Positions 1 through 8,968 are shown, numbered from the stretch's first letter. The stretch is DNA of 45,462 bases from CAYGZA01 sp964354135 (GCA_964354135.1 CAYGZA010000010.1:1-45462), one strand, 5' to 3'. A program made the numbers and translations. Notes: generated by a model not told the origin, from the letters alone.

Positions 1-1086
1 AGGGAGCGGGCGGCTTGCGACAAAGCCCCCTTCCTCCTGGGTGAAGATGTCGCCCGACTCGCACAGCGGCCCCCCCACGATCGCCTCCTGAAGCGGCCGC
101 TCCAGGTCGCCGTCGGCCGGGGCGATCGAGATGGGGTGATACGCCCCGTAGAGGATCGGCCGGGCAAGGTTGTTGAAGCCGGCGTCCAGCAGGTAGAAGA
201 GGTTCTGCCCTTGCTTCTTGACGGCTCGGATCTCGGCGATCAGGTACCCGGACTCCGCAACGACGTAGCGGCCCGGCTCGATCTCCGCCCGCACCGCGTG
301 GCCGAAGCGGTCTTCGAGCCGCTTCCGGGTCGCGTTCCAGAGGGCGAAATAGCGATCCAGATCGACGTACGACTGCTCAGGCTGGTAGGGAATCGGCAGA
401 CCGCCGCCGGCGCTGATCGACTGGAGACTGCGGCCGGCCTCGCAGGCCGCCTTCTCCATGGCCGAACAGACCTGGGCCAGGTGCTCCAGGTCGGTCCCCG
501 AGCCGATGTGGCTGTGCAGCCCCGTCACGCTCAAGCCGTAATGCTCGGCCGCGACGAGGCAGTCGGCCAATTGCTCGTGCCAGATGCCGTGCTTGGCGCG
601 GTCGCCGCCGGTGTTGGTCTTGCGGCTGTGGCCGTGGCCGAAGCCGGGATTGATCCGCAGTGTGATCTCGCGGCCGGGGGCCCGGCTGCCGTACTGGTCG
701 ATCATGTCAGGCGAGCCGCAGTTGACGTGGACGTTCTCCTTGAGGACCAGCTCCAGCGCATCGGCATCGAAGATATCAGCGGTGTAGACGATGGGCGGGG
801 GCGTGCCTTGGGGGGAATACCCGGCGGCAATCGCCCGGCAGATTTCTCCCGCACTGACGCAGTCCACCAGCGCCCCGTGGCGGCGGAGCAGGTCCAGGAT
901 CGCCAGATTCGAGCAGGCCTTCTGGGCGTAACGGACACAGTCAAACGCCTTGAGGTCCTCCAGCCGCCGGAGGATCACGGCGGCATCGTAGACGAAGGTG
1001 GGGGTACCGAACTGCCGGACCAGCTCCGCGATGGGAAGGCCGGCGATCTGGCTGCGGGAGGTTACGAATTCGGGCGGAGTGGGCAT
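1..1086 (-). CDS. lysA: Diaminopimelate decarboxylase (3' end outside the window)
   Basis: PLP-dependent fold-III decarboxylase that converts meso-diaminopimelate to L-lysine, the last step of lysine synthesis, in the cytoplasm. The frame starts MPTPPEFVTSRSQIAGLPI and is open for 362 codons to the window edge. FGTPTFVYD is the usual N-terminal signature. YAQKACSN carries the Schiff-base lysine. GLHSHIGSGTD and the Gly-rich phosphate loop ISAGGGLPIPY follow, then EPGRYVVAESG. VGGPLCESGDIF near the edge matches the family VGPICESGD block with the catalytic Cys. Family members are about 420 residues, so roughly 50 C-terminal residues are missing. It is the most downstream gene seen of the leftward group and lies 141 bp beyond the Gfo/Idh/MocA gene. 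Cotranscription is possible but not shown. Confidence 0.93.
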   Translation of the reverse strand, partial: MPTPPEFVTSRSQIAGLPIAELVRQFGTPTFVYDAAVILRRLEDLKAFDCVRYAQKACSNLAILDLLRRHGALVDCVSAGEICRAIAAGYSPQGTPPPIVYTADIFDADALELVLKENVHVNCGSPDMIDQYGSRAPGREITLRINPGFGHGHSRKTNTGGDRAKHGIWHEQLADCLVAAEHYGLSVTGLHSHIGSGTDLEHLAQVCSAMEKAACEAGRSLQSISAGGGLPIPYQPEQSYVDLDRYFALWNATRKRLEDRFGHAVRAEIEPGRYVVAESGYLIAEIRAVKKQGQNLFYLLDAGFNNLARPILYGAYHPISIAPADGDLERPLQEAIVGGPLCESGDIFTQEEGGFVASRPLP

Positions 1087-1227
1087 GGTGCGGGAGTGTG
1101 TCCGGTGATTGACGCTTCCAACACGATAGCACATCGCCACGCAGATGAGAAGGCGGCGGCCCGGGGAACACCTTGGCCGAAGTAGCCTCGGCTCAGACCC
1201 GTTGCCCTCAGACGGCCGGTCCGGCGG

Positions 1228-2583
1228 TCATAGTGTCCACGGCGGTCGCATCGCCCGGCCGAGCCAGCGGTTCGCCTCGTCGTCGCCCAAGAAGACCTCC
1301 TTGACCGGGTCCCACCGGAGCGATCGGCGGGTCCAATGGGCGATGCAGCCCAAGTGGGAGACCATCGTGGAGCGGGCCCCGATCGCCACGTCGCACGCCG
1401 GCCGCCCGCGCGAGCGGATGCAGTCGAACCAGTTCTGGTGATGGTTGTTGACGGCCCGCCCGGGGTCGAACGGCGTGGAAGCCTGCTTGAGAATCTCCTC
1501 GGGGAACGCCTTGAGATAGCCGTTTCGGCCGACGTGGATCCAGCCCCGCTCCCCCACGTAGACGGCGCCGAAGGCCTGGATCGGCGTCTTCTCGTCCCAG
1601 CCCTTGGGCACCAGGTGCTTCTGCCTGTCCAGACGCCCGTCGGCCACTTGCAGAAGCACGCCGTCGGCATACTTGTAGGTGAGCGACGCGTATTGCACGG
1701 TCTCGGGCGGAATGATCTCGACGGGGCCGCTTTGGTCCATGCCCAAGGCCCACTGGACCACGTCGAAGGCGTGGACCGTGTTGCTCGTCAGGTTGCCGCC
1801 GCCGAAATCGCGGCAGATGTGCCAGGGCACCACCCACTTCGGCTGACCGTAGTGGTGAAACTGGCCGTTGAACGGCCGCCACGGCGCCGGGCCGAGCCAG
1901 AGGTCCCAATCGAGCCCCTCGGGCACCGGCTCGGCCGGGAGGCTCACGTCGCCGGTCGTGCCCGGGAACGTCACGTAAACGATTTGGAGCTTGCCCAAGG
2001 CACCGCCGAGGACCAGGCTGCACGCCTTGCGGAACTCGGGCGACGATCGCTGCTGCAGGCCGGCCTGGAACACGCGGCCGTAGCGGCGGATGGCGTCGAC
2101 CATCGCCCGGGCCTCGCGGATGGTGAGCGAGATCGGCTTCTCGCAGTAGACGTCCTTGCCCGCCTTGGCGGCCATCGTCGTCGCCAGGGCGTGCCAGCGG
2201 TCGCCGGTGGCGATGACCACGGCATCGATGTCGTCGCGGGCCAATAGCTCGCGGAGGTCATTGTACGCCGCGCAGCCGCGATACTTGCCGCTGGCCTTGG
2301 CGGCGGCATATTGCTCCTCCGTCACCGCTTTGGCACGCTCGCGGCGCCAGCGGTCCACGTCGCAGACGGCCAGCACTTGGGCTTCCGGGTAGTGCAGGCA
2401 GAGCCGCACGTGTCCTTGGCCCATCATGCCGACGCCGATGAAGCCGAGCGTAATGCGGTTGCCGGGGGCCACCGCGCCGTCCGCGCCGAAGACGGACGAG
2501 GGGACAAGACACGGCGCCGCCGCCACGGCCGCCGCACGCTTCAAGAACGTGCGCCGGCTTGAGTTCATTCCTTGGTTTGACAT
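1228..2583 (-). CDS. Tat-exported Gfo/Idh/MocA family oxidoreductase (copy A)
   Basis: NAD(P)-dependent sugar oxidoreductase fold of 451 residues. NSSRRTFLKRAAAVAAAPCL is a twin-arginine signal, so the enzyme should be exported folded with its cofactor. The Rossmann motif is GFIGVGMMGQGH, followed by AVCDVD. DAVVIATGDRWHA and the catalytic-lysine block YCEKPISLTIREAR are typical. The C-terminal half has GPAPWRPFNGQFHHYGQPKW and ends near the LRWDPVKEVFLGDDEANRWL tail common in planctomycete members. The ATG at 2583 is preferred because GAAGG lies 7 nt upstream; an ATG at 2589 is in frame but too close to it. The substrate is unknown. By family and neighbours it may oxidise a sugar C3 hydroxyl in 3-keto-glycoside metabolism (inference). 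Confidence 0.9.
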   Translation of the reverse strand: MSNQGMNSSRRTFLKRAAAVAAAPCLVPSSVFGADGAVAPGNRITLGFIGVGMMGQGHVRLCLHYPEAQVLAVCDVDRWRRERAKAVTEEQYAAAKASGKYRGCAAYNDLRELLARDDIDAVVIATGDRWHALATTMAAKAGKDVYCEKPISLTIREARAMVDAIRRYGRVFQAGLQQRSSPEFRKACSLVLGGALGKLQIVYVTFPGTTGDVSLPAEPVPEGLDWDLWLGPAPWRPFNGQFHHYGQPKWVVPWHICRDFGGGNLTSNTVHAFDVVQWALGMDQSGPVEIIPPETVQYASLTYKYADGVLLQVADGRLDRQKHLVPKGWDEKTPIQAFGAVYVGERGWIHVGRNGYLKAFPEEILKQASTPFDPGRAVNNHHQNWFDCIRSRGRPACDVAIGARSTMVSHLGCIAHWTRRSLRWDPVKEVFLGDDEANRWLGRAMRPPWTL

Positions 2584-2640
2584 GATCATGCCTTCAAACC
2601 GCTCAGGTCCACTTCCAGCCGCTTGTTTTCCTTGATTAGC

Positions 2641-2731
2641 AGTAGGTTATGCTTCAGCATAACAACCCTGCGGGCCCGATTCCTTTCGTCAATGCTCCGA
2701 TGGGTTCTGTTATGTTAAAGCATAACCTACG
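2641..2731. repeat. 91-bp MITE-like element with 24-bp imperfect terminal inverted repeats
   Basis: The left arm at 2641-2664 and the right arm at 2708-2731 are reverse complements over 24 positions with 3 mismatches, including the outermost base. Each arm also contains its own short palindrome (GTTATGCT with AGCATAAC). The 43-bp centre has no reading frame of note. The element fills most of the spacer between two Gfo/Idh/MocA genes. No transposase is present. Confidence 0.75.
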
Positions 2732-2747
2732 GCTACGGCTATCAGGA

Positions 2748-2772
2748 AGCTGAAAGCTGATAGCTGACAGCC
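2748..2772. repeat. Heptad array, unit AGCTGAN
   Basis: Three uninterrupted 7-bp units (AGCTGAA, AGCTGAT, AGCTGAC) followed by a partial AGCC. It lies in the spacer downstream of the copy B Gfo/Idh/MocA gene. The unit resembles the arrays at 31186-31260 and 41220-41326. Confidence 0.8.
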
Positions 2773-2804
2773 ATTATCCACCATCCGGATTCTCAATGCA
2801 AATC

Positions 2805-4262
2805 TCAGCCAAGGTGCCACGGCTCCCGCATCGCCCGGAAGCGGAGCCGGTTGGCCTCTTCATCGCCGGCGAATTCCTCTTTCACCGGGTCCCAGGTCAG
2901 CTTGCGGCGCACTAGCATCGAGATCGCGCCGATGGAGCACAGCGTGGTCGAGCGGTGCGCCACCTCCACCGGCGCGCAGGTCTCCAGCCGGCTCCGCACG
3001 CAGTGGATGAAGTCCGCCCGCAACGGACGCCGCAGTTGCACCTTCTCGCTCGGCCCGATCTCCACCTTCAAGAGCGACTTGGGATGGGCATCGACCTGGC
3101 CGCGCCAGATATAGACCCAGCCTTCGGTTCCCTCGAAGGTGATGCCCATCCGGTTCTGCGGCCAATCCGGCCCCGCGCGGGTGCCGAAGCCGTCCCCCTC
3201 GCAATCGGTCCAGTGCCACGTCAGGCCGCCGGCAAACCGGTACCGCATTTGCCAGCGGTACGGGTTGTCGAAGAGCCCTTGCGTGGGAAAGATGCCGCGG
3301 GCGTCGATCTCGATCGGCCCGCGGTTGTCGTCCAGGCCGGAGCCTTGCACGGCGCTATCGGCATGGTGAACGCCCCAGCCGGCGATGTAGCCCAACGAGT
3401 AATCGGAGATGTGATACCACGGATGGCTGGCGATCCGAAGCGGCGTGTAGGGCGCCCACGGCGCGGGCCCGAGCCAACGGTCGTAATCGAGTCCGTCGGG
3501 GACCGGCTCGGGCTTCCAAGGACCGCTGACCGCGCCCGCCGGGCTGCCGATCTTCACGTGCTCGAGCCGGCCGATGTAGCCGTTTTGCACCAGCTCACAG
3601 CCGAAGAGCATCGCGGGATCGTGCCGCTGCTGGGTGCCGTGCTGGAAGACGATGCCGTAGCGACGGACCGCGTCGACCACGGCCCGGCCCTCGGCAATCG
3701 TCCGCGTGAGCGGCTTCTGGCAGTAGACGTGCTTGCCGGCCTTGGCGGCGGCGGTCGTCACCAGGGCGTGCCAATGGTCGGGCGTGGCGACGTAGACTGC
3801 GTCGATTTCCTCGCGGGCGAGCACCTCGCGGAAGTCGTTGTACGTTCCGCAGCCGGCCGCCCGCTGCGTTGCCTCTACGTGGGCCTTGCCTTGTTCGCGG
3901 CGGACCCGCTGCACGTCGCACACGGCGACGTACTGGACGTCGCCCCGAAGGAACATCGGCCAGCCGAACCCGAGGCCCAGCGCGGCCATCGTGATGCGGT
4001 TGCTGGGTGCGGTGCGACCGGCCAGCCCCAACGCGGATGCCGGGATGACGGCCGGCAGCACGGCGGCCGCCCCGGCGCCCAGACCGGCCTTGAGAAAATC
4101 GCGGCGGCTGGCCGATTGCAGGGCGGGTTTGCAGCCCGCCCGGGTCAGAATACCGTTCCGCCCTACCGCAGCAAGCGCGTCGGCCGCATGAGCCTTCCTC
4201 CCCGAGTGACTGGTCGCATCGACGCTACTTCGTTCCGGCGTTGTCTGCCGCCATCCGGGCAC
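2805..4262 (-). CDS. Tat-exported Gfo/Idh/MocA family oxidoreductase (copy B), unusual N-terminus
   Basis: 485 residues from a GTG at 4262 that overlaps the end of the upstream HEAT gene by 38 nt, with GGAAG about 8 nt upstream. The twin-arginine signal SRRDFLKAGLGAGAAAVLPA does not begin until about residue 52. The preceding stretch includes RAGCKPALQS, which is the translation of a palindromic repeat (4121-4141), so the start is uncertain. The dehydrogenase body is clear: AALGLGFGWPMF, AVCDVQRVRRE, VYVATPDHWHA, YCQKPLTRTIAEGR (Gln replaces the usual Glu before the catalytic Lys-Pro), GPAPWAPYTPLR, and the C-terminal LTWDPVKEEFAGDEEANRL. It is probably translationally coupled to the HEAT/TIM gene. 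The proposed role is sugar oxidation outside the cytoplasm (inference). Confidence 0.85.
   Translation of the reverse strand: MPGWRQTTPERSSVDATSHSGRKAHAADALAAVGRNGILTRAGCKPALQSASRRDFLKAGLGAGAAAVLPAVIPASALGLAGRTAPSNRITMAALGLGFGWPMFLRGDVQYVAVCDVQRVRREQGKAHVEATQRAAGCGTYNDFREVLAREEIDAVYVATPDHWHALVTTAAAKAGKHVYCQKPLTRTIAEGRAVVDAVRRYGIVFQHGTQQRHDPAMLFGCELVQNGYIGRLEHVKIGSPAGAVSGPWKPEPVPDGLDYDRWLGPAPWAPYTPLRIASHPWYHISDYSLGYIAGWGVHHADSAVQGSGLDDNRGPIEIDARGIFPTQGLFDNPYRWQMRYRFAGGLTWHWTDCEGDGFGTRAGPDWPQNRMGITFEGTEGWVYIWRGQVDAHPKSLLKVEIGPSEKVQLRRPLRADFIHCVRSRLETCAPVEVAHRSTTLCSIGAISMLVRRKLTWDPVKEEFAGDEEANRLRFRAMREPWHLG
4121..4141. repeat. Palindromic repeat inside a reading frame
   Basis: GGGCGGG (4121-4127) and CCCGCCC (4135-4141) form a perfect 7-bp stem with a 7-nt loop. 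On the minus strand it is read as part of RAGCKPALQ, just upstream of the Tat motif of the copy B oxidoreductase. Confidence 0.7.
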
Positions 4263-7074
4263 AATACGTCTTCCACGCCGTGATAGACTGCTTGAGGTTC
4301 TCCATCGCGTCGCCCTTGACTCCGTAGCATTGCAGCCCGATGGGACCCGTGTACCCGGCCGCCTTGAGCTTCTTCACGAAGGCGTAGACGTCGAAGTTGC
4401 CGCGTCCGAGAGGTTGGATCAGGCGGTCCCAGCCGTATCCCGGCTCCTTGGGATCGGCGCCGTTGATCGAGACGAGAAACAGCCGGGGCATCGCCTCCTG
4501 GATCGTGGCGTCCAGACGATTGCCTTGGTCGGTCATCAGCTCGTGGCAGAGATTGATCGTTACACCGACATTCTTGCGATCGACCTTCCGGATCAGCCGA
4601 AGCGCGTCGGCCGTGGTGGCCGCGTAGAAGCCGGTGTGAGGATAGAGCGCGATCCGAAGGTCCGACTGGCCGGCCAGATCGGCGATCTCGCGGATGATCG
4701 CCACGGCCTTCTCGTCGTCCTCAACCGGCTTGCCGCCGGTGACCGTCAGCCAGAGGATGACGCCGGTTCCCTTGAGTTCCCGAATGGCCTGCTTCAACTG
4801 CGGGTCGTACGCGGGGGCGGCGCCGATCTGGCAGCCGACGTACGTGCTGAAGACCCGCAGGCCCTCGCCCTGGTATTGCGTCACCAGGCCGCCGATCTTC
4901 GGCCCGCTCGCCCCCATACCAGCGTACCCGAGCTGCTTGAGCACCTTGGGCGGGTCCTGGACGCCCCCCAGCCCGTTGTCGAAGACGAAGAACGGATTGA
5001 CAAGCCCGGCCTTCTCCAGCAGCTCCTTGGCCCGGCGTTTCCAGCTCGGGTTGTCGGTGGCTTTCAATACCTTCTGCATGGCCTCGGCGACCTCGGGCCG
5101 ACGGCTCTCGAGGACCTTCTCGGCGATGGCCACGGCAGCGGCGGCGGCCTCGTTCTTGGTCGCCGGGTTGTCGAGGAACGGAACGACCGCGGCCAGCGCG
5201 TCGCCGCTTGGCACGCCCCCCAAGACGCCCAGCACGAGCTTCTTCTCTTCATCGCGCTCGGCCAGGACTACGATCTCTTTGCACATCGCCAGCTTCTTCT
5301 CCGCCGGCAGGTCGGCCTGCCCGATCAAGCGGATGCACCCTCGCAGGGTGAGGATCTTGTATTTTGGGTCTTTCGAAGTCTTGGCAATCTCGGCCAGGTG
5401 GGCGGCCGCTGCCACGTCGGGCCAATCGGACAGGATCCGCAACGCCGTGTCGCGGGTTTCCTCACCCGCGTCCTTCGCTGCGGCCCGCATTGCCTCCAGG
5501 GCCTTTCCCCCCCCGATCCGGCCGAGCGTCCGGAGAAGGGCCAGCTTCGACTGCCCGCCGGCCTGCGAGAACGACCCCAGGAGCTTCTCGGCGCAGACGT
5601 CCTTGTCGAGGATCCGCGCTGAGACGGCCGCGAGCGCCGCTTCCAGAGCGGCCAGGTCCTTCGGCCCCTTGGCCTTGATGAGGAGGTCCGCCATCGCGGG
5701 AAGGTCCGGCAGTCCTGCCGTGTCGCCCAGGGCCTTGACGGCGGCCAGGCAGATCGACTCATCGGCGTCGGCGGCGGCCTTGAGCAGCACCGGCGTGGCG
5801 GCCGTAATGCGGCGATGGCCGATCAGCTCGATGGCCGCACGGCGGAGCTTGGCGTCGGCACTCTCGCCAGTCGCCACGATGGCCGCATCGATTTCCTTGC
5901 CCGGGAGGGTCGCAAGCGCGACCATCGCGGCCTGGGCCACCTCGCCGTCGCTTCCGGCGGCGGCGTCGAGGAGCGCCGGCACTGCCGAGGCATCCGTAAG
6001 TCTCGCGAGCGCCAGGATCGCGGCGGCCTTGACCTTCGCATCGCCCGATTGGGCCAGGCGAAGCACTGCGGGCGTTGCCGCTTTGTCGCCGCGGTCGGCA
6101 AGCGCCTGGAGGAGCGGAATCTGCTTCTCGGGCGCGAGCTTGCCCAGCTCGGCCGCCGCTGCCTTCGTGGCCTCTGGCCCGGGCAACTCGCGGACCAATA
6201 GCACGGCCAACGCGAACATGCCGGCGTCGCTTTCCCGGAGCTGCTCGACGAGGAGCGGCACCCCGGCAGCCTGGCGGGCCAGGACCGCCCCGCGGGTTGC
6301 GGCGATGCGAACCGTCTTGGGCACCTTGGCGTGGCGGAGCCGGTCGTACAAGGCGGCCGCTTCGTCCCGCTTGCCCTGGGCCGCAAGGGCCTCGGCGCAA
6401 AGCGCGCAGGCGTGGGCCACGGCGGGCCGAACCCGGGCCGGGGCACTCCCGAGTGCCTGCACCAGCGTGTCGGCAGCGGCGGGGCCGATCTTCCCCAGGG
6501 CCGCAGCCGCCGCGGCAGCGACCGCCGGATCCGCATCGCCCAGCAGCCTGCCGAGCTCGCCAACCGCCTTCTCGTCCCGCCGCTGCCCTACTGAGTTGAT
6601 TACCCCAACCAGCAGCGTCCCCCGGGCCTTTCCCATGGTCTGCCGCAGCGCCTCGTCGGCCACCGGGCCGGGGATGCGCTCCAGCGCAAAGCGGGCGATG
6701 TGCGAGAGCTTCTCATCCGAAAGCAAGGCCGCCAGTGCAGGCACCTGCTCCGCGGTGCCGATGATCGCCAATTGCCGGCAGGCGAGGTCCTTCGCACCGT
6801 TGGGGGCATTGGACCGGAGCACCGCGGCAAGCCTTCCGGCCAGTTCCTTCCGCTGGTGCGGCTTGCCGTGCGTCGCCGCCACGAGCTCCGAGATCGCGGC
6901 CACCGTGCCCATGTCGCCGCCGAAGTCGTGCTTGGCGACCTTGGCGAGGGTGTCGTCGAGCTTCGCCCTGAAATCGCCGGCAGGCGGAGTGCCCTGACCC
7001 AGCAGGAACGGACTTGCCCAGGCAAACATCAGAACGGCTGCCACCGCAGCCAGCTTTTTTCTTCCCCAAAGCAT
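4225..7074 (-). CDS. Exported HEAT-repeat protein fused to a sugar isomerase/epimerase-like TIM barrel
   Basis: 949 residues from the ATG at 7074, chosen because AAAGGAG lies 7 nt upstream and the N-terminus (MLWGRKKLAAVAAVLMFAW) is a signal peptide. Residues of about 40-680 are HEAT/PBS-lyase-like helical repeats rich in Ala and Leu (AVGELGRLLGDADPAVAAAA, VKALGDTAGLPDLPAMADLL), a protein-interaction scaffold. The last 250 or so residues are a xylose-isomerase-like barrel: LGYAGMGASGPKI, LRVFSTYVGCQIG, LRIALYPHTGFYA, VGVTINLCHELM, LFLVSINGADP and GYTGPIGLQCYG, with His, Glu and Asp at places typical of metal ligands. Such barrels isomerise or epimerise sugars. A perfect TTGACA lies upstream (7152-7157, minus), but its -10 partner is poor. 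The stop overlaps the next Gfo/Idh/MocA gene. Confidence 0.88.
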   Translation of the reverse strand: MLWGRKKLAAVAAVLMFAWASPFLLGQGTPPAGDFRAKLDDTLAKVAKHDFGGDMGTVAAISELVAATHGKPHQRKELAGRLAAVLRSNAPNGAKDLACRQLAIIGTAEQVPALAALLSDEKLSHIARFALERIPGPVADEALRQTMGKARGTLLVGVINSVGQRRDEKAVGELGRLLGDADPAVAAAAAAALGKIGPAAADTLVQALGSAPARVRPAVAHACALCAEALAAQGKRDEAAALYDRLRHAKVPKTVRIAATRGAVLARQAAGVPLLVEQLRESDAGMFALAVLLVRELPGPEATKAAAAELGKLAPEKQIPLLQALADRGDKAATPAVLRLAQSGDAKVKAAAILALARLTDASAVPALLDAAAGSDGEVAQAAMVALATLPGKEIDAAIVATGESADAKLRRAAIELIGHRRITAATPVLLKAAADADESICLAAVKALGDTAGLPDLPAMADLLIKAKGPKDLAALEAALAAVSARILDKDVCAEKLLGSFSQAGGQSKLALLRTLGRIGGGKALEAMRAAAKDAGEETRDTALRILSDWPDVAAAAHLAEIAKTSKDPKYKILTLRGCIRLIGQADLPAEKKLAMCKEIVVLAERDEEKKLVLGVLGGVPSGDALAAVVPFLDNPATKNEAAAAAVAIAEKVLESRRPEVAEAMQKVLKATDNPSWKRRAKELLEKAGLVNPFFVFDNGLGGVQDPPKVLKQLGYAGMGASGPKIGGLVTQYQGEGLRVFSTYVGCQIGAAPAYDPQLKQAIRELKGTGVILWLTVTGGKPVEDDEKAVAIIREIADLAGQSDLRIALYPHTGFYAATTADALRLIRKVDRKNVGVTINLCHELMTDQGNRLDATIQEAMPRLFLVSINGADPKEPGYGWDRLIQPLGRGNFDVYAFVKKLKAAGYTGPIGLQCYGVKGDAMENLKQSITAWKTYCARMAADNAGTK

Positions 7075-7178
7075 GGGTACGCTCCTTTCGGATGGATGGA
7101 TCCCCGTGATCGTGAAACCCCGTGTAGAGTTTGATCGAGCCGCACCTCGCCTGTCAACAATCTCCGGTCCGCGGCGCC

Positions 7179-7934
7179 TCAATTCTCGCCCTTCCGGGCC
7201 CGGGCCGCCTTGCCGCGGAGCCGGCGGTGGAGACGCCACAAGTCGGCCAGGACCCTGGGGAACTGACGGGCCAGATGGAAGTGGCCGCCCGGCACCTCAG
7301 TCCAATTGACCGGCACCTCGGCCGTCGTGTAGCCCAGCCGCCGGGCCAGCGCGAGCACCTCCAGGTCGAAGAGGTACCGCGACTCGCGAACCAGGGAGAA
7401 GAGCCGCCGGCCCACGTCGCCGCGGAACATCTTGAAACCGCACTGGGTGTCCCGCGCCGACAGCCGCAACAGCCGCCGCGCGACCCCGGCGAACAGCCGG
7501 CCGGCCAGCCCGCGAATCCAGTGGCGCGAGCGCCGGATGCCGTCCCCGGCAAGCAGGCGCGAGCCCACGGCCAGATCGGCCCCGGCGTGGATTGCCGCGG
7601 CAAGGCGGCTTTCTTCTTCGATGGGCGTGGCCCCGTCGGCATCGGCGAACAGGAGCAGGTCGCCCCGCGCCGCAAGAATCCCGGTGCGAACGGCCGCACC
7701 CTTCCCTCGGTTCTGCGGGTGGCGGATCCATCGCAACTGCCGCCAATCGGCGGCGCAGCCCTCCAAGACGCGGATGAGCCCGTCCTCGCTCCCGTCGTCC
7801 ACGACGACCACCTCGTAGCGATCCGCGTATTGCCGGTCGAGATACTGCCGCGCCGACGCCAGATAGGGCGGCAACCGAGCGGCCTCGTTGTAGGCGGGAA
7901 GAATCAGCGATAGTGCGATGCGATCATGCGGCAC
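7179..7934 (-). CDS. Family 2 glycosyltransferase, dolichyl-phosphate glucosyltransferase-like
   Basis: 251 residues from a GTG at 7934 with GGAGG 6 nt upstream. SLILPAYNEAARLPPYL opens the GT-A fold, VVVVDDGSEDG binds the nucleotide, and FADADGATP supplies the metal-binding DxD-type motif. NRGKGAAVRTGI and AVGSRLL are typical of the DPG/DPM synthase group. DTQCGFKMFRG and EVPVNWTEVPGGHF match the bacterial and archaeal polyprenyl-phosphate glucosyltransferases. No membrane segment is visible, so it probably acts at the cytoplasmic face, charging a polyprenyl phosphate with a sugar. The membrane glycosyltransferase encoded divergently at 8965-10647 is the kind of enzyme that could use such a donor (inference). 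Confidence 0.88.
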   Translation of the reverse strand: MPHDRIALSLILPAYNEAARLPPYLASARQYLDRQYADRYEVVVVDDGSEDGLIRVLEGCAADWRQLRWIRHPQNRGKGAAVRTGILAARGDLLLFADADGATPIEEESRLAAAIHAGADLAVGSRLLAGDGIRRSRHWIRGLAGRLFAGVARRLLRLSARDTQCGFKMFRGDVGRRLFSLVRESRYLFDLEVLALARRLGYTTAEVPVNWTEVPGGHFHLARQFPRVLADLWRLHRRLRGKAARARKGEN

Positions 7935-8073
7935 AGGTAGCCTCCAGAGAGCAGATTAGCGTGTGGGCCGCCGCAGATCCACCGCGGTCGGACAACTGCG
8001 GCCATCTCTGGGGGCTGCAACGATGGGGCTTAATCCGGGCCATCGGGAGGGTATTGCCGTTGCTGGCAGCATC

Positions 8074-8103
8074 TTGCACCCCGCAGCTTGCGGCGGGTAT
8101 AGT
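8074..8103 (+). promoter_or_regulatory. Candidate sigma-70 promoter for the discoidin-like gene
   Basis: TTGCAC (8074-8079) and TATAGT (8098-8103) are spaced by 18 bp. The spacer includes a small GC palindrome (CCCGC with GCGGG). It lies 110 bp upstream of the start at 8213, in the divergent region 7935-8212. No other clear signal was seen there. Confidence 0.35.
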
Positions 8104-8212
8104 GAATTGTTGACGGCCCGGTGGGTCCCATTGGGCGCGTCTGACCACGAAATGTGCGGCAGTCCCTGTCGCGCAGTGTGTGCCCCAATTCATCCGGAGA
8201 GTAATCGCAGCG

Positions 8213-8968
8213 ATGAGAACGAAGCATTTCCTGACGTCGCCGTTTATCGGAATATCTGGCCTTGCGCTCTTTGGCCTGCTGGTGGGGGCTGTGGCCCGGG
8301 CGGCCGACGCCCCGGCGAAAGCGGCCCAGCCTGCCTCGGGCAAGGGCGGCGAGAAGCTCGTGCCGCTGGAGATCAAGCTGCCCAGGCCCATGTTCCAGGG
8401 CACGCCGAAGAACATCAAGCCCGCCCCGACCCTGGAGAAATACAACGAGAAGCCGCGTGCGCCCTTCCCCGCGCCCGAAGGGGCCAAGAATCTCGCCCTC
8501 AATAAGAAAGTCACCTCCAGCGACATGGCCCCCATCGTCGGCGAGCTGAGCCTCATCACCGACGACGACAAGGAGGGCTCCGACGGCAGCTTCGTGGAGC
8601 TCGGGCCCGGCACGCAGTGGGTGCAGATCGACCTCGGGGCGCGGGCCGACATCTACGCGATCGTCCTGTGGCACTACCACGCCGAGGGCCGCGTTTATCA
8701 CGACGTGGTGGTCCAGGTGGCCGACGACCCGGATTTCATCGAGAAGGTCAAGACGATCTACAACAACGATTTCGACAACTCCTCCGGCCTGGGCCTCGGC
8801 AAGCAACTGGAGTACATCGACGACTACCGCGGCAAGCTCATCGACGCCAAGGACGGCAAGGGCGAGCCGGCCAAGGGCCGGTACGTCCGCCTGTACTCCA
8901 AGGGGAACACCTCGAACGACATGAACCATTACGTCGAGGTGGACGTGTACGGCAAGCCGGCCAAATGA
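8213..8968 (+). CDS. Exported discoidin (F5/8 type C)-like protein
   Basis: 251 residues from the ATG at 8213 with GGAGAG about 12 nt upstream. A signal peptide (MRTKHFLTSPFIGISGLALF, ending near AVARAADA) leads to a Pro/Lys-rich linker and then a galactose-binding-like beta-sandwich: ALNKKVTSSDMAPIVGELSL, LGPGTQWVQIDLGARADIYA, VLWHYHAEGRVYHDVVVQVA and GRYVRLYSKGNTSNDMNHYVEV. These are the usual NLA..VTSS, WVQIDLG and RYVRL landmarks of discoidin domains, which bind carbohydrate or cell surfaces. No catalytic motif is seen. The stop overlaps the next start as ATGA, so the two proteins are probably translated together. Confidence 0.8.
   Translation: MRTKHFLTSPFIGISGLALFGLLVGAVARAADAPAKAAQPASGKGGEKLVPLEIKLPRPMFQGTPKNIKPAPTLEKYNEKPRAPFPAPEGAKNLALNKKVTSSDMAPIVGELSLITDDDKEGSDGSFVELGPGTQWVQIDLGARADIYAIVLWHYHAEGRVYHDVVVQVADDPDFIEKVKTIYNNDFDNSSGLGLGKQLEYIDDYRGKLIDAKDGKGEPAKGRYVRLYSKGNTSNDMNHYVEVDVYGKPAK

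Noticed and set aside
136..1185. 349-codon plus-strand frame opposite lysA
   Set aside because: The minus strand has the complete set of diaminopimelate decarboxylase motifs. The plus-strand translation has none.
4694..6997. Long open frame on the plus strand (about 767 codons) opposite the HEAT gene
   Set aside because: Antisense shadow in GC-rich DNA. The composition is dominated by Ser, Ala and Arg with no motif, whereas the minus strand encodes clear HEAT repeats, a signal peptide and an SD.
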